From assembly GCA_907165275.2 (NCBI GenBank), contig OU015659.1:5250501-5314500 (forward strand): a stretch of 64,000 bases of DNA. The letters run 5' to 3'. Shown piece after piece: positions 1 through 11,419 of this stretch. This stretch comes from Zygaena filipendulae. Its lineage: Eukaryota; Arthropoda; Insecta; Lepidoptera; Zygaenidae. Positions within the stretch are counted from its first letter, which is position 1, and every line of letters starts with the position of its first letter. A program made the translations under genes and the position numbers. The notes beneath the pieces were generated by a model. That model did no database searches, had not been told where the DNA came from, and was given only the letters and a program-made list of their open reading frames with translations.

Positions 1-338
1 CTTTGGTTAAGTCTATGTACAAGAGTCAACTCTTCATCTATATTTGGGGTAAGTTTACGAACTGCATTCTTTCTTTCTTCGCTTGATAGATCAGCATATT
101 TATTTGGGCCCACTTTCTGGGTGCCGGGCTGAGAATTTATTTTATTTATACTCTTCAAGGTTCTTAGGAAATTGTGAAACTTCGTCTTGTAATCTTCAGT
201 CCCAGTAAATGTCTTGCCATACTTTTTAATGTAGTCTTCATATAGAGTTGGAGCATTTTTTAAATCGTACAGGTAAGGAAATTTAAATTCTGTCCATGCC
301 AAAACGTTACTTATAAATATGAGAAAGACAAATTTCAT
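1..338 (-). CDS. Secreted I29 (cathepsin propeptide) inhibitor-like protein, partial at window edge
   Basis: The frame is open from ATG (complement of 336-338) to the window edge: 112 codons, no stop reached. Residues 1-14 are a hydrophobic signal peptide (MKFVFLIFISNVLA). The rest is an I29 inhibitor fold. A degenerate ERFNIN helix (FLRTLKSINKIN, with T for the first N) is followed by a GxNxFxD-type turn (GPNKYAD). These are the propeptide motifs of papain-family cathepsins, but no protease domain is seen. In the family, stand-alone I29 proteins (for example the Bombyx cysteine proteinase inhibitors) block cathepsin-L-like enzymes outside the cell or in lysosomes. The same layout recurs at 59470-59814. 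The gene starts inside the window and its last residues lie beyond position 1, so a C-terminal protease domain cannot be formally excluded. Start chosen because it is the first ATG and gives a clean signal peptide. Confidence 0.85.
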   Translation of the reverse strand, partial: MKFVFLIFISNVLAWTEFKFPYLYDLKNAPTLYEDYIKKYGKTFTGTEDYKTKFHNFLRTLKSINKINSQPGTQKVGPNKYADLSSEERKNAVRKLTPNIDEELTLVHRLNQ

Positions 339-867
339 ATTAATATCTATGAATGACTATTTCAAAAATAAATTGTAGCGTTTTATGCTATCGTTAGTCA
401 AGTAAGTTAAGTACATATGATCTGATATTTGAATGTATTCATGCATGAAATTAATATTGTAGTTACAATCGAGAATCATTATTTTTGTATTGAGTTGAGT
501 ACGTCCTATCAGAACAACATACTTATTATTATTATCAATTTTTTATTTTTATCTCAGCATAGGTAACTTGTAGAGTCAGTACGGGCACTGCCAAGTAGCT
601 GATCTATTTAATTAGAGGGTATGTTGTCCAGGGTAAAAGGTTCGTCCTGTAGAAAGCGTCTAACCATCCGGCAAGTATTAAGAATAGCTGCTTTTTGCAT
701 TGTTATATATGTGTTATTATTATTATTATTATATTGTTATTTGTTTAGCTTTAAATACATATAAATACTGGTTGATTTCCAAGAAATTTCGAGATCATCA
801 TAGATTGAAGAAGAAAGAAAGAAAGAAAGATTATTAAGGCAAAAAGAGACACAAAAATATATATAGA
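339..867. other. Upstream region of the left I29 gene, no other gene
   Basis: AT-rich. On the minus strand a weak CATAAAACG lies about 50 bp before the ATG and could serve as a TATA-like element. No repeat with clear ends is visible apart from the microsatellites. Confidence 0.3.
812..830. repeat. (GAAA)n microsatellite
   Basis: About five GAAA units. A (TTA)n tract lies at 713-733. Lep1-type Helitron-like elements have been reported next to GAAA microsatellites in moths, and one follows here. Confidence 0.7.
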
Positions 868-963
868 TAGTGATACATGAGAAAGGTTTATATCTATATT
901 TTATGATAGAATTCCCACGGGAGCTCTGAAATGACCACGGGTGAAACCACGAGGGACAGCTAT
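868..963 (+). mobile_element. Helitron-like 3' end, degenerate
   Basis: Ends ACCACGGGTGAAACCACGAG then GGACAGCTAT, a worn version of the family hairpin plus CTAG. The body shares GTGATACATGAGAAAGGTT with copies near 12440 and 60890. A (GAAA)n tract lies 40 bp upstream. Confidence 0.6.
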
Positions 964-984
964 GTATCATAAATTTTGTGGGTG

Positions 985-1170
985 GATTAGGCGTAGTTGG
1001 TCGCGCAGTCGAAGAACGGGAAGCAGGCGACGGGGTCGGCGGCTGAGTGCTAGAGCACGTGCACGTTCTTGCACGACTAGGACTTGGAGTCGCGCTAAGT
1101 ATGTCATTGTATATTGTCTTGGCTCCCATACGAGCTCTGCTTAGTTCGGGACTTATGATAATGTCCACGC
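985..1170 (+). repeat. GC-rich stretch joined to a retroelement-like tail
   Basis: 985-1110 is markedly GC-rich. 1120-1165 (CCCATACGAGCTCTGCTTAG ... GATAATGTCC) resembles a 3' tail also seen at 10118-10195 and, partly, at 41668. Arginine-rich and proline/serine-rich frames run across it on the two strands, but neither looks like a recognised protein. Confidence 0.35.
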
Positions 1171-3430
1171 ATGATTATTATCTAGTTGACAAATTTAAAT
1201 TAAATATAATATTATTCGAATAGCTCACATTATAGACCCGATGTCTAAATGTAAAACATCGTACTTATCTACTGACTTTGCTGAATTATTTTCAATTTCT
1301 TGACTATTTAAGCAAAAGTTAACAGAACCTACGTCTACATACATAGGTACATAAAAGCGCTTACATCGGCGTTTTTAAGATACATTAAGCATAATAATTA
1401 CCATGATAACACGCCTACGGTCGCCGCTCGGTCGACCCTTTCCATGTCGCGGGCCCGTAGGGGTCACTACGATATACCGAAAACCGCCCACTGAACCCTC
1501 GCTTTTGCGAACTCCGTTTTCACCAGTTTTTTTTTCGCTTGAATACTCATACATATGCATTGTATAAGTGATACGATCTGATTCATAAAGGTCAATAATA
1601 CTCCTGTTGAAAAAATTTTGGTGTCTAACTCGACTATAGCGATCCAGCGTTTGAACCAAATAAAATATAATATGAAGAAGCTAAGTAAGTATGAAGAAGC
1701 GAAGCTAGTAGGATCGCCGATAAATTTATGGTGGATTTGCACAATCAGGTGATATGTCGGAATTTTTTGTAAATGAATCATTTAAAAATAGATTTTAAAC
1801 GTTTACGGTACTACATTATTTTCAATAATATACTACGAACCAACGTATACATCGTTTCGTGTAAAACCACGCCTTGTAATATGAATTTGTTTAGAACTGA
1901 TAATATATATTTTAGTCGTCGGACTCCTCGGTATTTCGGACCTGACGTATCTAGGTATTTGCCATTGCAAATACGTAAAATTGCGTACACACTGCAACAC
2001 GCAGTGTTATCTTTTTATACCTCTATCTAGATCGTATATTGTTATTTCTTATTGTAATATCTGTAATATCACCATTGGTATATAAAACCACACAACACAC
2101 TACCTAATATTACGTATTATACTTTTGTAAATATCTACAACGCACTATGTAGCATTTACCCACTCCTACTTACCAAACGTATAAGTACCTAGATATATCT
2201 TCCGTCTTACAGCTTACTTAAATCAGCGAATAGCTTTTGCGTCTGTGTGTATTTCAAGGAATCGCAAAAAGAGCAACATCGCAAAAGTCTTTTTTACTTT
2301 TGACGTCCTTCCTCGTTACTGGTCTCCGGTGCGTCCGATCTTACGTTACGGAAGTGCCTATAGGAGACGAAAGAGAGAATAATTGATACAAATGTATCCG
2401 CCGTGGAAAGGGAACTGTATTTATACCGTCTTGAGACTATATCAATATTGTTTGGTACGTGTTGTAGAAATACGAACGACTTGACTGGCATTAGGGCTGT
2501 GAATAACTTAATTAGCACGAAAATCATAATCATCTATCAGTAATGATTTTGCAGTACATTTTTTTTTGAACATTGTTTTTTTTTATTTATATATAAACAA
2601 ATCAAAATTATATTACTTAATTATAATATTTAGATTTGGCTCGGGCAATTCTGCGTAATCTTTCCAGATTACGTTTAAAAATTTAGGTAACTTGTGTCTT
2701 AAAACTAATTTTGTGAAACTTTTTCGAAACTTTTTTTTTATGTCATTCGTTTTCGAAAACAACTACAACAGCACTCCTTTGCCAAGTGCCACAATTTGAG
2801 CAAAATACAATGAAATCAGTAATTTTCAATGCAGACAAAGACAGCTGTGTACCTACCTACATTTGTGCTATACCCAGTACCCACCAGACAGCCACTCTGT
2901 TTTATTGACCTACTTTAAAACCGTATCCCCTAAAAGGTAGTGCACTCACCATCAGTGTTTTTACCCTTTTTAAGACATCCCCCAACTAAAACATGGAAAA
3001 ATCCTTTAGTGAGAACAAATATAGTTTTACGTGGTACTCCAAAAATACTTACTGAGACAGTTTTCCGGTTCAAATTGAGTAGTGGCCAGCTAATGGCCGT
3101 GTGAGGCCAGCCCTTTCTATGTAGGTACCTGAAGTAGCTCCAGCGGGTCTCGCGTCTTGTGTGTTTTTAAGAATTTTGCTGAATTCATTCCCATTAATGT
3201 AAGGAAAACTTCTCTTCTATCTCTATAATGTCATGATAAATTTTAAACTCTTGCTTAAGCGAGGTAAAATAAATCTGGTGGTGACTCCTTCAAAAACTCT
3301 ATGGAGACAAAATATGTACTTTATACACCCTTAAAACACTTTACACTCCTTTCGGTTGATTTCTGGATTTTCCAAAAAGCTAGTGCTTGCCTAAAAGGAA
3401 GCTTTATACGAAATATCAAGTTTCTAGACT
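1171..3430. other. Gene-free, mostly unclassified AT-rich sequence
   Basis: Short frames only, none with protein character. A good TATATAAA stands at 2079-2086 without a downstream coding frame. No Helitron-like end is seen. Confidence 0.4.
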
Positions 3431-3715
3431 CAGCGTAGCGGTTATGACTATGCTTTAGCTGTCAGTCTGTCTCTCAGTTCTGATATTGTTTTGTAGATCT
3501 ACTAGCTACTACTACTAATTAGTAAGTCTAGCTAGTGAGATCTTAAGGCATTGATTTTTAAAAATCTGCCTTTCAGTAGGTATTTACAAATTTTTAAAAA
3601 GAGTTTCTATTTCTTTCATGATTCTATAGCTTCAGTAGCTTTGGCGCTACGTTGATGTATCAGTCAGTCAATGAGTCAGCAATTCTCTACTCAATTCTCT
3701 GCGTTAGTTTGGAAA
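3430..3715 (+). repeat. Dispersed repeat fragment, unclassified
   Basis: Contains ...CTACTAGCTACTACTACTAA..., GAGATCTTAAGGC and the ending GCGCTACGTTGATGTATCAG followed by TCAGTCAATGAGTCAG, wording typical of lepidopteran dispersed repeats. No ends or coding frame could be placed. Confidence 0.3.
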
Positions 3716-3727
3716 GTTTCTCAGTAA

Positions 3728-4011
3728 TCTAATATATATAAATCACGTGTCACGTTGTTTGTCCGCGATGGACTCCGAAACTACTGAACGGATTTTGATA
3801 AAATTTTGTAACCGTTTATAATATGGTCCAACTTAAAAGATAGGATAGTTTTTATCCCGGAATTCCCGCGGGAACTCCGGAATTAATGCGGGGAATAGCT
3901 AATCACCGTAAACTGCTGTCAGGGGTACAAAGAAGGACGTAGAGTACTTTTTCTCGGAATTCCCGCGGGAACTCCGAAATTACCGGGGATGAAATCGCGG
4001 AGGACAGCTAG
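3728..4011 (+). mobile_element. Helitron-like, AATATATATAAATCACG subtype, double 3' end
   Basis: Starts TCTAATATATATAAATCACG and ends with the hairpin plus CTAG at 4008-4011. A second, internal terminus (GCGGGGAATAGCTAA, fitting CTRR) near 3884-3901 is followed at once by TC. This is therefore either two abutting copies or an end duplication. Confidence 0.8.
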
Positions 4012-4849
4012 TTATATTATATTTTTCCAGGATCAAAAGTACCATGAACCTTATTCTAGGACTTAGTGAAGACTAGGGTTGATTGTTAATTTTGTAACAC
4101 AACCAACATAGGTACATAATTATGTATACATAAACACATACACAAAAATACGAAGTCATAATAACGATAAAATCCTTTACCTAATTAGGTAAATTTTTGA
4201 ATTGAATTTATCAAAGGATATCCTTATTTATTTTTGTCTTAAAACCAAATGTTCTAATCAATGTTAAATAACTTTGTTCAATTGGTTGTTATTGAAATAT
4301 TTTCATCAATCTCAACAATCAGTTGTTGGTCCAGAATTGAATAAGTTCCAAGGTAAGTAGTGGAATTTAATTTAAAATTCACTGAATCGAGGGGAGTGTT
4401 TAAAATATTTCACAGTACCTACCAAGAGAACTTCGTTCAAATTTTGTTCGTAAAATGACAATGGGACGTATCTTTCAAACGGTGGGTTGTGGCTCCCTTT
4501 AGAGTGTTTATTTAAGGTAGGTAGCCAAGGTGCAAGGTTAAACGAGGGACGTTTGAAGGGAGGTATTCAGAATTAGATTCTCGTCTTTGAGACGTATCTT
4601 AAAAATCATAACATTTGTTTTTGACATAATTTGAAACTAAGCTGAAGGATCATAGATAGATACCCTTCAGAAACGGATATTTTGGGAACCGGTCTTTACG
4701 TACCTTCACTTAACGGCCCGTACCTATGAATTGCCACTGATGCTCTGACAAATCAAATTTAAAGACTTTTTTATTTATCTGCGTAAACCTACGTCATTAT
4801 TTAAGGGTTTTCTGTGGTTTTCTTTCCTTTTTTCAGTTTTATCTGTATA

Positions 4850-5061
4850 TCCATACATATAAAATGCTTTGTCCTGAATGACTGATGGATCGACGCACAG
4901 CCTAAACCACTAATCGTAGAGACCTGAAACTTGGAGGGTGTGTTCTTTGTAAGACGTAGATATCCGATAAGAAAGGATTGTTGGAAATTCACCCCCTAAG
5001 GGGATGTTGTAAACAACAATGTATGGAACAACATCGCGGGTAAAACCGCAAGCAACAGTTG
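4850..5061 (+). mobile_element. Helitron-like, AAAATGCTTTGTCC subtype, 3' end worn
   Basis: Same body as 28550-28787, 38710-38947 and 43461-43697 (TCCTGAATGACTGATGGATC, later GATAAGAAAGGATT). The final hairpin reads CGCGGGTAAAACCGC and CTAG has decayed to TTGG. Confidence 0.75.
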
Positions 5062-6220
5062 GTCTATCTATATTTGAATTCGATTTGATGTTAATTATGC
5101 CAGTATAGGTTACATACGATACCTACTTGTATTGTTGACATAGTTGCATTTTCTATAGTGCGAACGGCTAAGAGAGAGTTCCATGTTCTTTCAATGGCTT
5201 TTCTCCATCAAAAACCGGTGTGCACGATCGTTGATATACTACATAAGTACCCGAGATACACTCATTCTCAAAAAATATACTTTTTCTTCTTCTTTTTTTC
5301 AATATGGCAACAGACGCCTTGAATCCGCCTCGGTATTCAGTTCTTTTCGCTTATAGTCATTGATTTACTATTTTTTTAGTGGCAGCTTGTGATGTCATTT
5401 GTATGGAACTGTTTTTATTTTTTTCCTATTTCAATGTTCTGCCAATGCGACATCATTATTTTAACGCGCCCACTTCCATACGAAACCGCGTAAAAGCCGT
5501 CGTATGTACAAATAGGATTGACTTTATCGTCCACACTGTTATCGCAGCGAGCCAACGCTGGCATGGCAGCGAGTGGGCATTAGTACTTAAAAGTACTCGC
5601 CGCAAAATTATCGGCTCATTAGCCTACAGTTGCCCAGCAGCAATAAACGCTGTAGCTATGGATATTAAGGGGCTCTATCTGGTCACACTAGCTACAAAAA
5701 CATAATATGAAAGGTCTACTGTAATAATGTCCAAAATTATAATAATAATAATAATGTTTAAATATTAATTAATTACGTCATTTGGACAATTATGCAGTTA
5801 GTAAACTCGTTTATTATAAACTTACACGATATCGCTTACAATACATTTTTATTTTTAGAACGCTCAACGTCACTTGTATATACCTAGTTCGTCCTACCCT
5901 CAGAAGAATAATTCTTCTGAGGTCCTACAGCAATAATTATATCTTTAAATGTGATTTTTCTTTTACTATTGTTTTCTAAGTTATTCCATTTAAAACTAAA
6001 TTTATAAAGAGCAATATAACATCGGATACACTATAGCATTTTAACTTGACAGCGATAAGTAGAAATCAAACCGAATCCACCAAATACCGTAGAGTGGCGC
6101 AATTTTTTATTGGGACCCGATAAAGACCTGATAAAATCCCTTACTTACACAAAGTCTCATTCACATTCATAATATGAGGATTGTAACTTGAGGTGAGTAG
6201 GTATGTATATCTATCTCTAA
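5062..6220. other. Gene-free region with a moderately GC-rich core
   Basis: 5440-5690 is richer in CpG than its surroundings and has a 108-codon frame of low protein character (5379-5705). No match to a known domain is apparent. No Helitron-like end is seen. Confidence 0.3.
5898..5922. repeat. 25-bp perfect palindrome
   Basis: CCTCAGAAGAAT and its exact complement flank one A. It contains facing GAA/TTC triplets that recall heat-shock-element units, but no gene start is near. Confidence 0.6.
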
Positions 6221-6448
6221 TCTAATATATATAAATCACGTGTCACGTTGTTTGTCCGCGATGGACTCCGAAACTGCTGAACGGATTTTGATAAAATTTT
6301 GAAACCATTCATAAAATGGTCCAACTTAAAAGATAGGATAGTTTTTATCCCGGAATTCCCTCGGGAACTGAAGGACATAGAGTACTTTTCCCGCAACCTC
6401 CGCGGGAACTCCGAAATTACCGCGGATGAAATCGCGGGGGACAGCTAG
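6221..6448 (+). mobile_element. Helitron-like, first of a tandem pair
   Basis: Starts TCTAATATATATAAATCACG, ends ATGAAATCGCGGGGGACAG then CTAG. The next base begins another copy. Confidence 0.88.
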
Positions 6449-6678
6449 TCTAATATATATAAATCACGTGTCACGTTGTTTGTCCGCGATGGACTCCGAA
6501 ACTACTGAATAGATTTTGATAAAATTTTGCAACCATTTATAATATGGTCCAACTTAAAAGATAGGATAGTTTTTATCCCGAAATTCCCTCGGGGACTGAA
6601 GGACAAAGTGTACTTTTTTCCCGCAACCTCCGCGGGAACTCCGAAATTACCGCGGATGAAATCGCGGCGGACAGCTAG
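6449..6678 (+). mobile_element. Helitron-like, second of a tandem pair
   Basis: Begins TCTAATATATA directly after the CTAG of its neighbour and ends in its own CTAG at 6675-6678. The two are close in sequence, so the pair is either an array insertion or one copy landing exactly at the end of the other. Confidence 0.88.
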
Positions 6679-7434
6679 TATAAATGTAAATCATAATCCT
6701 TAAATTATCTCAAATATACACCTTGTCCGGACAATTACCAAGCACAAAAAAGGTCAAGCCCGTCGAGCCATTTTCAAATTTCTTGCTAAACTAACGCACT
6801 GCAATTTATTTTCATATTATAGAATATAGGTTCACATTCTTAGTCCGCCGTATTGTATAGTTCAAAGGTAGACAAAGGTGTAATAAATAGTGGATCTTAT
6901 TTTTATGGCTCTATAAATACCAACTCTATATTATAATCTATAACTGCAGCCGAGGAAGGGTCGCCTTGATAAGGACCCACGCACAAGGACCTGATGAATT
7001 CGAGTCGGGGATTAGCCCTTACAATATGAGCACAATTTCACAAACGCCAAGTATCCAAGGGTGACAAATACTGTTGTAAATGTACAGCAATTTATTTGCG
7101 GGTCTCCTTTCTGCTTCATATACCGCCAGAAAAAGTATATTTTCTAATAAAAATGGTAATGGAGAAGATTTTAACGGTGTTATGTTCCCCTCTTATTTAT
7201 CTAACCGGTAGCAAGTTTGAAGAGGTATTTTCGTAACATAATAATTGATGATACAGAATTCAAAATTTGTAAAAAGAAAATATAATATGGAATTTATTCA
7301 GTTGTGCGAGTATTTTGTTTAGTGTAACGCAAAGCAGAAACAGCAGTTATACTGAAAATAAATAATCCTTTTATACCATTATACTTTCAATTGACTAGCT
7401 TTTGCAGATAATATTTGCATTCTCGTTACACGTA

Positions 7435-7905
7435 TCTATACTTATAATAAAACTATAAAGAGGTCAATTCTGTACATTGAATATATATTCAAAATTAATA
7501 TTGGAGGATGAATGGTGATCGATACTTATACCAAAAATGAAATCAGCAATTTTTTTGTCTGTCTGTCTGTATGTGCACGGATGGATCAAAAACTACTGAA
7601 GGGATTTTAACCAAACTTGGTACGATTGTAGTCCATACTCCTGGGCAGGTTATAGGCTATATAACATAACGCTAAGACACATAGGAGCTGAGCAGTGACA
7701 ATAAATTTGAAGCAAGTCCGATGAAAATGCGCTTTCGAGCTCTTATCCTCGCATACTCAATCACGCAAAAACTGCTGAACGGATTTGGATGGAATTTGGC
7801 ATGCACGTTATCAGGGGTACAGAGAAGGACATAGGGTACTTTTTATCCCGGAATTCCCGTGGGAACTCTGTTATTACCGCGGGTGAAACCGCGGGGCACA
7901 GCTAG
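7435..7905 (+). mobile_element. Helitron-like, long chimeric copy
   Basis: The 5' part (TCTATACTTATAATAAAAC ... GGAGGATGAAT) is shared with 23826-24036. The 3' part (AATCACGCAAAAACTGCTGA to CTAG 7902-7905) is the common body. The middle (7530-7740) adds a different, related body, giving a patchwork of subfamilies. Confidence 0.8.
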
Positions 7906-7951
7906 GTATTTATAATATATGAGGTAAGTTTCCGTAACCATGTTTACAATA

Positions 7952-8066
7952 CCAGCTGTTTCCCGCGGTTTCGCAGTTTCCGCGAGAGTTTCGAGGAAAA
8001 AAGCGCTCTATGTCCTTTTCTGTACCTCTGAAAACGTGTAGTAGGTATGCAAAATTGTATGATGAT
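7952..8066 (-). mobile_element. Helitron-like 3' fragment
   Basis: Starts CAGCTGTTTCCCGCGGTTTC (complement of the hairpin plus worn CTAG). The body fades after about 110 bp. Confidence 0.6.
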
Positions 8067-8206
8067 TGGTTTGATTTTATTTATTGAATTTCTACGACGC
8101 CGGACGCCGGTTCTAGTCACGGTTTCTTCAGGGACATTATGTTATTTTTCAATAGGTTAATTCCTTGGTTAATTCTCATGATACTATTAAACGTTCAGAT
8201 TATAAA

Positions 8207-8418
8207 CTAGCTTCGCTCCGCGGTTTTACCTGCGTGAAACGCTTTTATATATAAAAAAATTCCCGAGAGCCGATGAAACATATATAGCTTATAGGTAGGT
8301 ATATACTTATTGTTCCAAGCTAAGCTTTATCTACTTGTAAAACTGCATGATAATCTTTTCAGTAGTTCCAAAGATTAGTGTAAAGAGACACACAGGATTC
8401 TACCCTTTTATTATAGCA
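8207..8418 (-). mobile_element. Helitron-like, upstream member of a minus-strand tandem
   Basis: Its CTAG is at 8207-8210 and its 5' end (complement TGCTATAATAAAAGG) directly adjoins the CTAG of the next copy. Confidence 0.75.
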
Positions 8419-8610
8419 CTAGCTGTGTCCCGCGGCTTCAAATTGCTTTTAAATATATAACAACTTATTTCCCGACATGTAATGTAAATGAAACAAAGCC
8501 TAAGTTGCTCCAACCAAAGCTTAATCTGCCTGAAAAACTGCATGATGATCCGTTCAGTAGTTCTGGAGATTAGTGTGACAGACACGCGGATTTTTAACTC
8601 TTTTATTATT
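8419..8610 (-). mobile_element. Helitron-like, second member of a minus-strand tandem
   Basis: CTAG at 8419-8422, body GAAACAAAGCCTAAGTTGC as in 20614-20922 and 11109-11419. The 5' end dissolves into T-rich sequence. Confidence 0.7.
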
Positions 8611-8819
8611 CTCTTTTTTTATTATTCTAGTTATTATCCTTTTTTTGTTCGTAAGTTTTCTTATATATTATCTTAAAAAATAATATGTAAATAAATACAT
8701 AGGTATAGTAAAAGCAATTGATTGAATAATATTTAATTATTACCTATGCTATTAACGTCGAATGTCTCGTATGGTAAAGAGAACATCCATCCAACCATAA
8801 AAGAGACAAATGTCAGACA

Positions 8820-9240
8820 AGATTTTTCCATCTGGCTCGCTGGGGTACTAAGCGAACTGCTCGCTTGGGCGACGGTGAAGTATTGTTTATTATTTCCATC
8901 GTCTTTTCAATAACGACACCAACCGATATTCATACGACGAAGGCGGAGTTATTGGAATATTGTCGAGCGCGAAACGGTTGGCAGTCAATAAAAAGGGAAA
9001 ATCAGCGTAATAGCTCTGATGGAACGCGCCCGCTGCTTCCCGCCCCTGAGGACTGTCCCGAGTGTTGATCTAATTTACAGATGTGCTCTCCCTTCACGAA
9101 CGAAAACACGAAATTACTATCGATCCCCATTTGTGTCGAGGCGGTGTACAAAAAACATAATTGGACCGCGCGATTCTGACAGCATAATTAAAATAAAGCC
9201 AATTACGGGTGCCCGGAGTGTGCCTCGTTAATTGAGTTTG
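8820..9240. other. GC-rich single-copy island, candidate conserved non-coding element
   Basis: About 400 bp without repeat ends, richer in CpG than surroundings. It has homeodomain-type TAAT/ATTA cores at the right side (CAATTACGGG, GTTAATTGAG, AATCAATTAAG) and a DRE-like TATCGATC near 9120. Frames of 60-70 codons cross it but have no protein character. Regulatory use is inference. Confidence 0.3.
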
Positions 9241-9629
9241 TAATCAATTAAGCATTAGAATCGGTGGAAACAAAAAGCTCAGAACACTTACGTACACAAA
9301 GAAATACATTAGGTACTTGAATACCTATCGTATAAATAAAACAAGAACAACTATAGTTGGGCAATTCGTTGTTTTTCCACAACTTGACGGCTCGATCAAA
9401 AAGAAAAAGGTGATTGAAATTTGTTCGCACACCATGTACCTGTAAGTTACTTACCGAATATGTTTCTAATCTAACGCACAAATAATCACCATAACTGTCT
9501 ATTTCTAACTGATAAAACCGGGTACAATAGGCACAAACTCATCCCCTTTTATAAAACAACAATAAAACGTTATTACACGGAATTCTACCTTCCGTGAAAT
9601 AACAAAACAATGAAACGGCCCGACAGAAA

Positions 9630-9935
9630 TAAACGTTAGTATGCGTATCGTAGCGAAGACGGGGAGCAATGATGGAACGACTGCCATTTGCGTCTCTCGC
9701 ATGAAATATAGTATTCTAACTGATCTTGTTTACATTGACACCGTAATCCATAGCTACGGAATGTGGGGTCGCAACCTCGTACTCGATCGCCCCAAGTTTT
9801 TACGCTACAGCGAGCAGATGCGAAAGTGGAAAACGTTATGCGTTGAATCAAAATAATCTTATCTGTAAAACGCAATGGTATTCAATACCAACAACGGACG
9901 GCGAACTTTTGGACTCTGTGGTTGATGACCGTTGG
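9630..9935. other. Single-copy GC-rich island
   Basis: Three overlapping 65-79-codon frames on both strands suggest merely GC-rich sequence, not a gene. No repeat ends. Could be a diverged exon or a regulatory element. Confidence 0.25.
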
Positions 9936-9952
9936 TTTAGCATCATCAAAAG

Positions 9953-10080
9953 TGAGTTTGATTGTTTGTAACGCTTTCACGCTTTGACGGCTCAATCAAT
10001 CATCATAAATTTTGCATACATGTTACCAGGGGTATAGAGAAGAACATAGAGTCGAGTCGTCATAGAGGACGTAGAGTAGA
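9953..10080 (+). mobile_element. Helitron-like body fragment
   Basis: CGCTTTCACGCTTTGACGGC ... TTACCAGGGGTATAGAGAAG is the family body, but both termini are missing. Confidence 0.55.
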
Positions 10081-10117
10081 GGGTATTTAAGTATGTCAGG
10101 TACTATTTGTTTAATTG

Positions 10118-10195
10118 GCATCCATAGTACAAACTCTACTTAGTTTAGGTGTGACTGGATGGCGATGGCGTTGTGTGATAATGTCCCGGCATTAT
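10118..10195 (+). repeat. Retroelement 3' tail fragment
   Basis: CCATAGTACAAACTCTACTT ... GTGTGATAATGTCCCGG resembles a tail common in lepidopteran non-LTR elements. A related piece is at 1120-1165. Confidence 0.4.
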
Positions 10196-10492
10196 TATGA
10201 TGTATCGGTTAAGCTGTTAATGAATGCATAATCGTTTTCAATAAAATATAAATCATATTGTGTGTACGCATGTAAGAAGTTGTACCCACGTTCTTCCTGT
10301 ACGTGAATAAATAAATGTTGTTGCGCTCGTTGCCAACTTCGTGCTCGCCACTTCCGTTGACTTAATACTCGTCACTTCCGTTAGGTATCTGCTAAAATTT
10401 TACTCTCCAAGTGCCAAAATAAGTGAGTACCTATAGTATTAAAAATGTAAATTAATGTTATTTGAAGAAGCCTTAGAAAACTAACTCTTACC

Positions 10493-10700
10493 TCGCGGTT
10501 TCATCCGTATCCGGTTTGGAATTCGCTCAAGAACTTTGTATCCGGATGAAAAGTGCCGTATCTCATGTTGCATATAACCTAAATTACTCGTAAATATTAT
10601 ATTTATACATCAAATAGCTGTTTTCCTCGGTTCCACTAGCGTTACTTTCGATAATCCCTCGGGAACCCTTTGTCCCGGGGTAAAGAGTATCCTTACTTAC
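10493..10700 (-). mobile_element. Two abutting degenerate Helitron-like fragments
   Basis: CGCGGTTTCATCCG (10493) and TAGCTGTTTTCCTCGGTTCC (10611) mark two worn 3' ends in the same direction. The paired layout recurs at 14060-14387. Confidence 0.45.
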
Positions 10701-11108
10701 TCAAGTAAACTACATATTATGTACCTACCTATATCTAGCTTCCTATCAGTAATAGAATTTTTTAGGATCGGCTTAGTACTGTCACCACGGAATTATATTC
10801 CTACCTCTATGACTGCCACAGATTACCTAGAGGGGTAAATAAAAATACTTTTTCTTTATAATATACAGTAAGTATATAAGATACGTAGATCTACAGACGA
10901 CAAAATTGAAAACAGAAGACTAAAAAAGAGAGGAAAATACGTATAAGAAGGGTTTAAGTAATTATTTAATTTCTACCTAAGTAGATACCGTTCACATTTA
11001 TTACAAAGGTAAAAGACGAGTTAAATGACACAAAAATACTAAAAAACAACCTCCATCTTTGTACGTAATAAGGAAATGTCCATTACTTTCACTAATTTTA
11101 TTATTTGA

Positions 11109-11419
11109 CTAGCTGTACCCCGCGGTTTCACGCGGTTTCACCTGCGTGAAACGTTTTTATATAACAACTTTTTTTTCGACATCCGATTTAAATGAAACAA
11201 AGCCTATGTGTAGCTCCAGACTAAGCCTAATCTACCTGTGAAAACCGCATGACAATCAGCTCGGTAGATTCAGAGATTATCGCGAACAGACAGACAGACA
11301 GAAAAGAATTTTAAAAACTTTTTTTGTGGTTGGTTTCTCTTCTTTTATCGCCCCCTGACAATTTTTGGTAAACATATTCAATGTACAGAATCGCGGAATC
11401 GCTCTTTTATTATAGTATA
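11109..11419 (-). mobile_element. Helitron-like, TATAATAAAAGAG subtype
   Basis: CTAG at 11109-11112 and hairpin with a duplicated CGCGGTTTCAC. The 5' end near 11415 reads, on the minus strand, ACTATAATAAAAGAGCG, as in 20614-20922. A short CAGA run is in the body. Confidence 0.8.

Noticed and set aside
1773..2030. 85-codon frame possibly a 5' exon of the PDZ gene
   Set aside because: No donor in a fitting phase, no protein character, and 14 kb away.
2079..2086. TATATAAA box with suitable downstream spacing
   Set aside because: No exon or long frame follows, and such boxes are expected by chance in AT-rich DNA.
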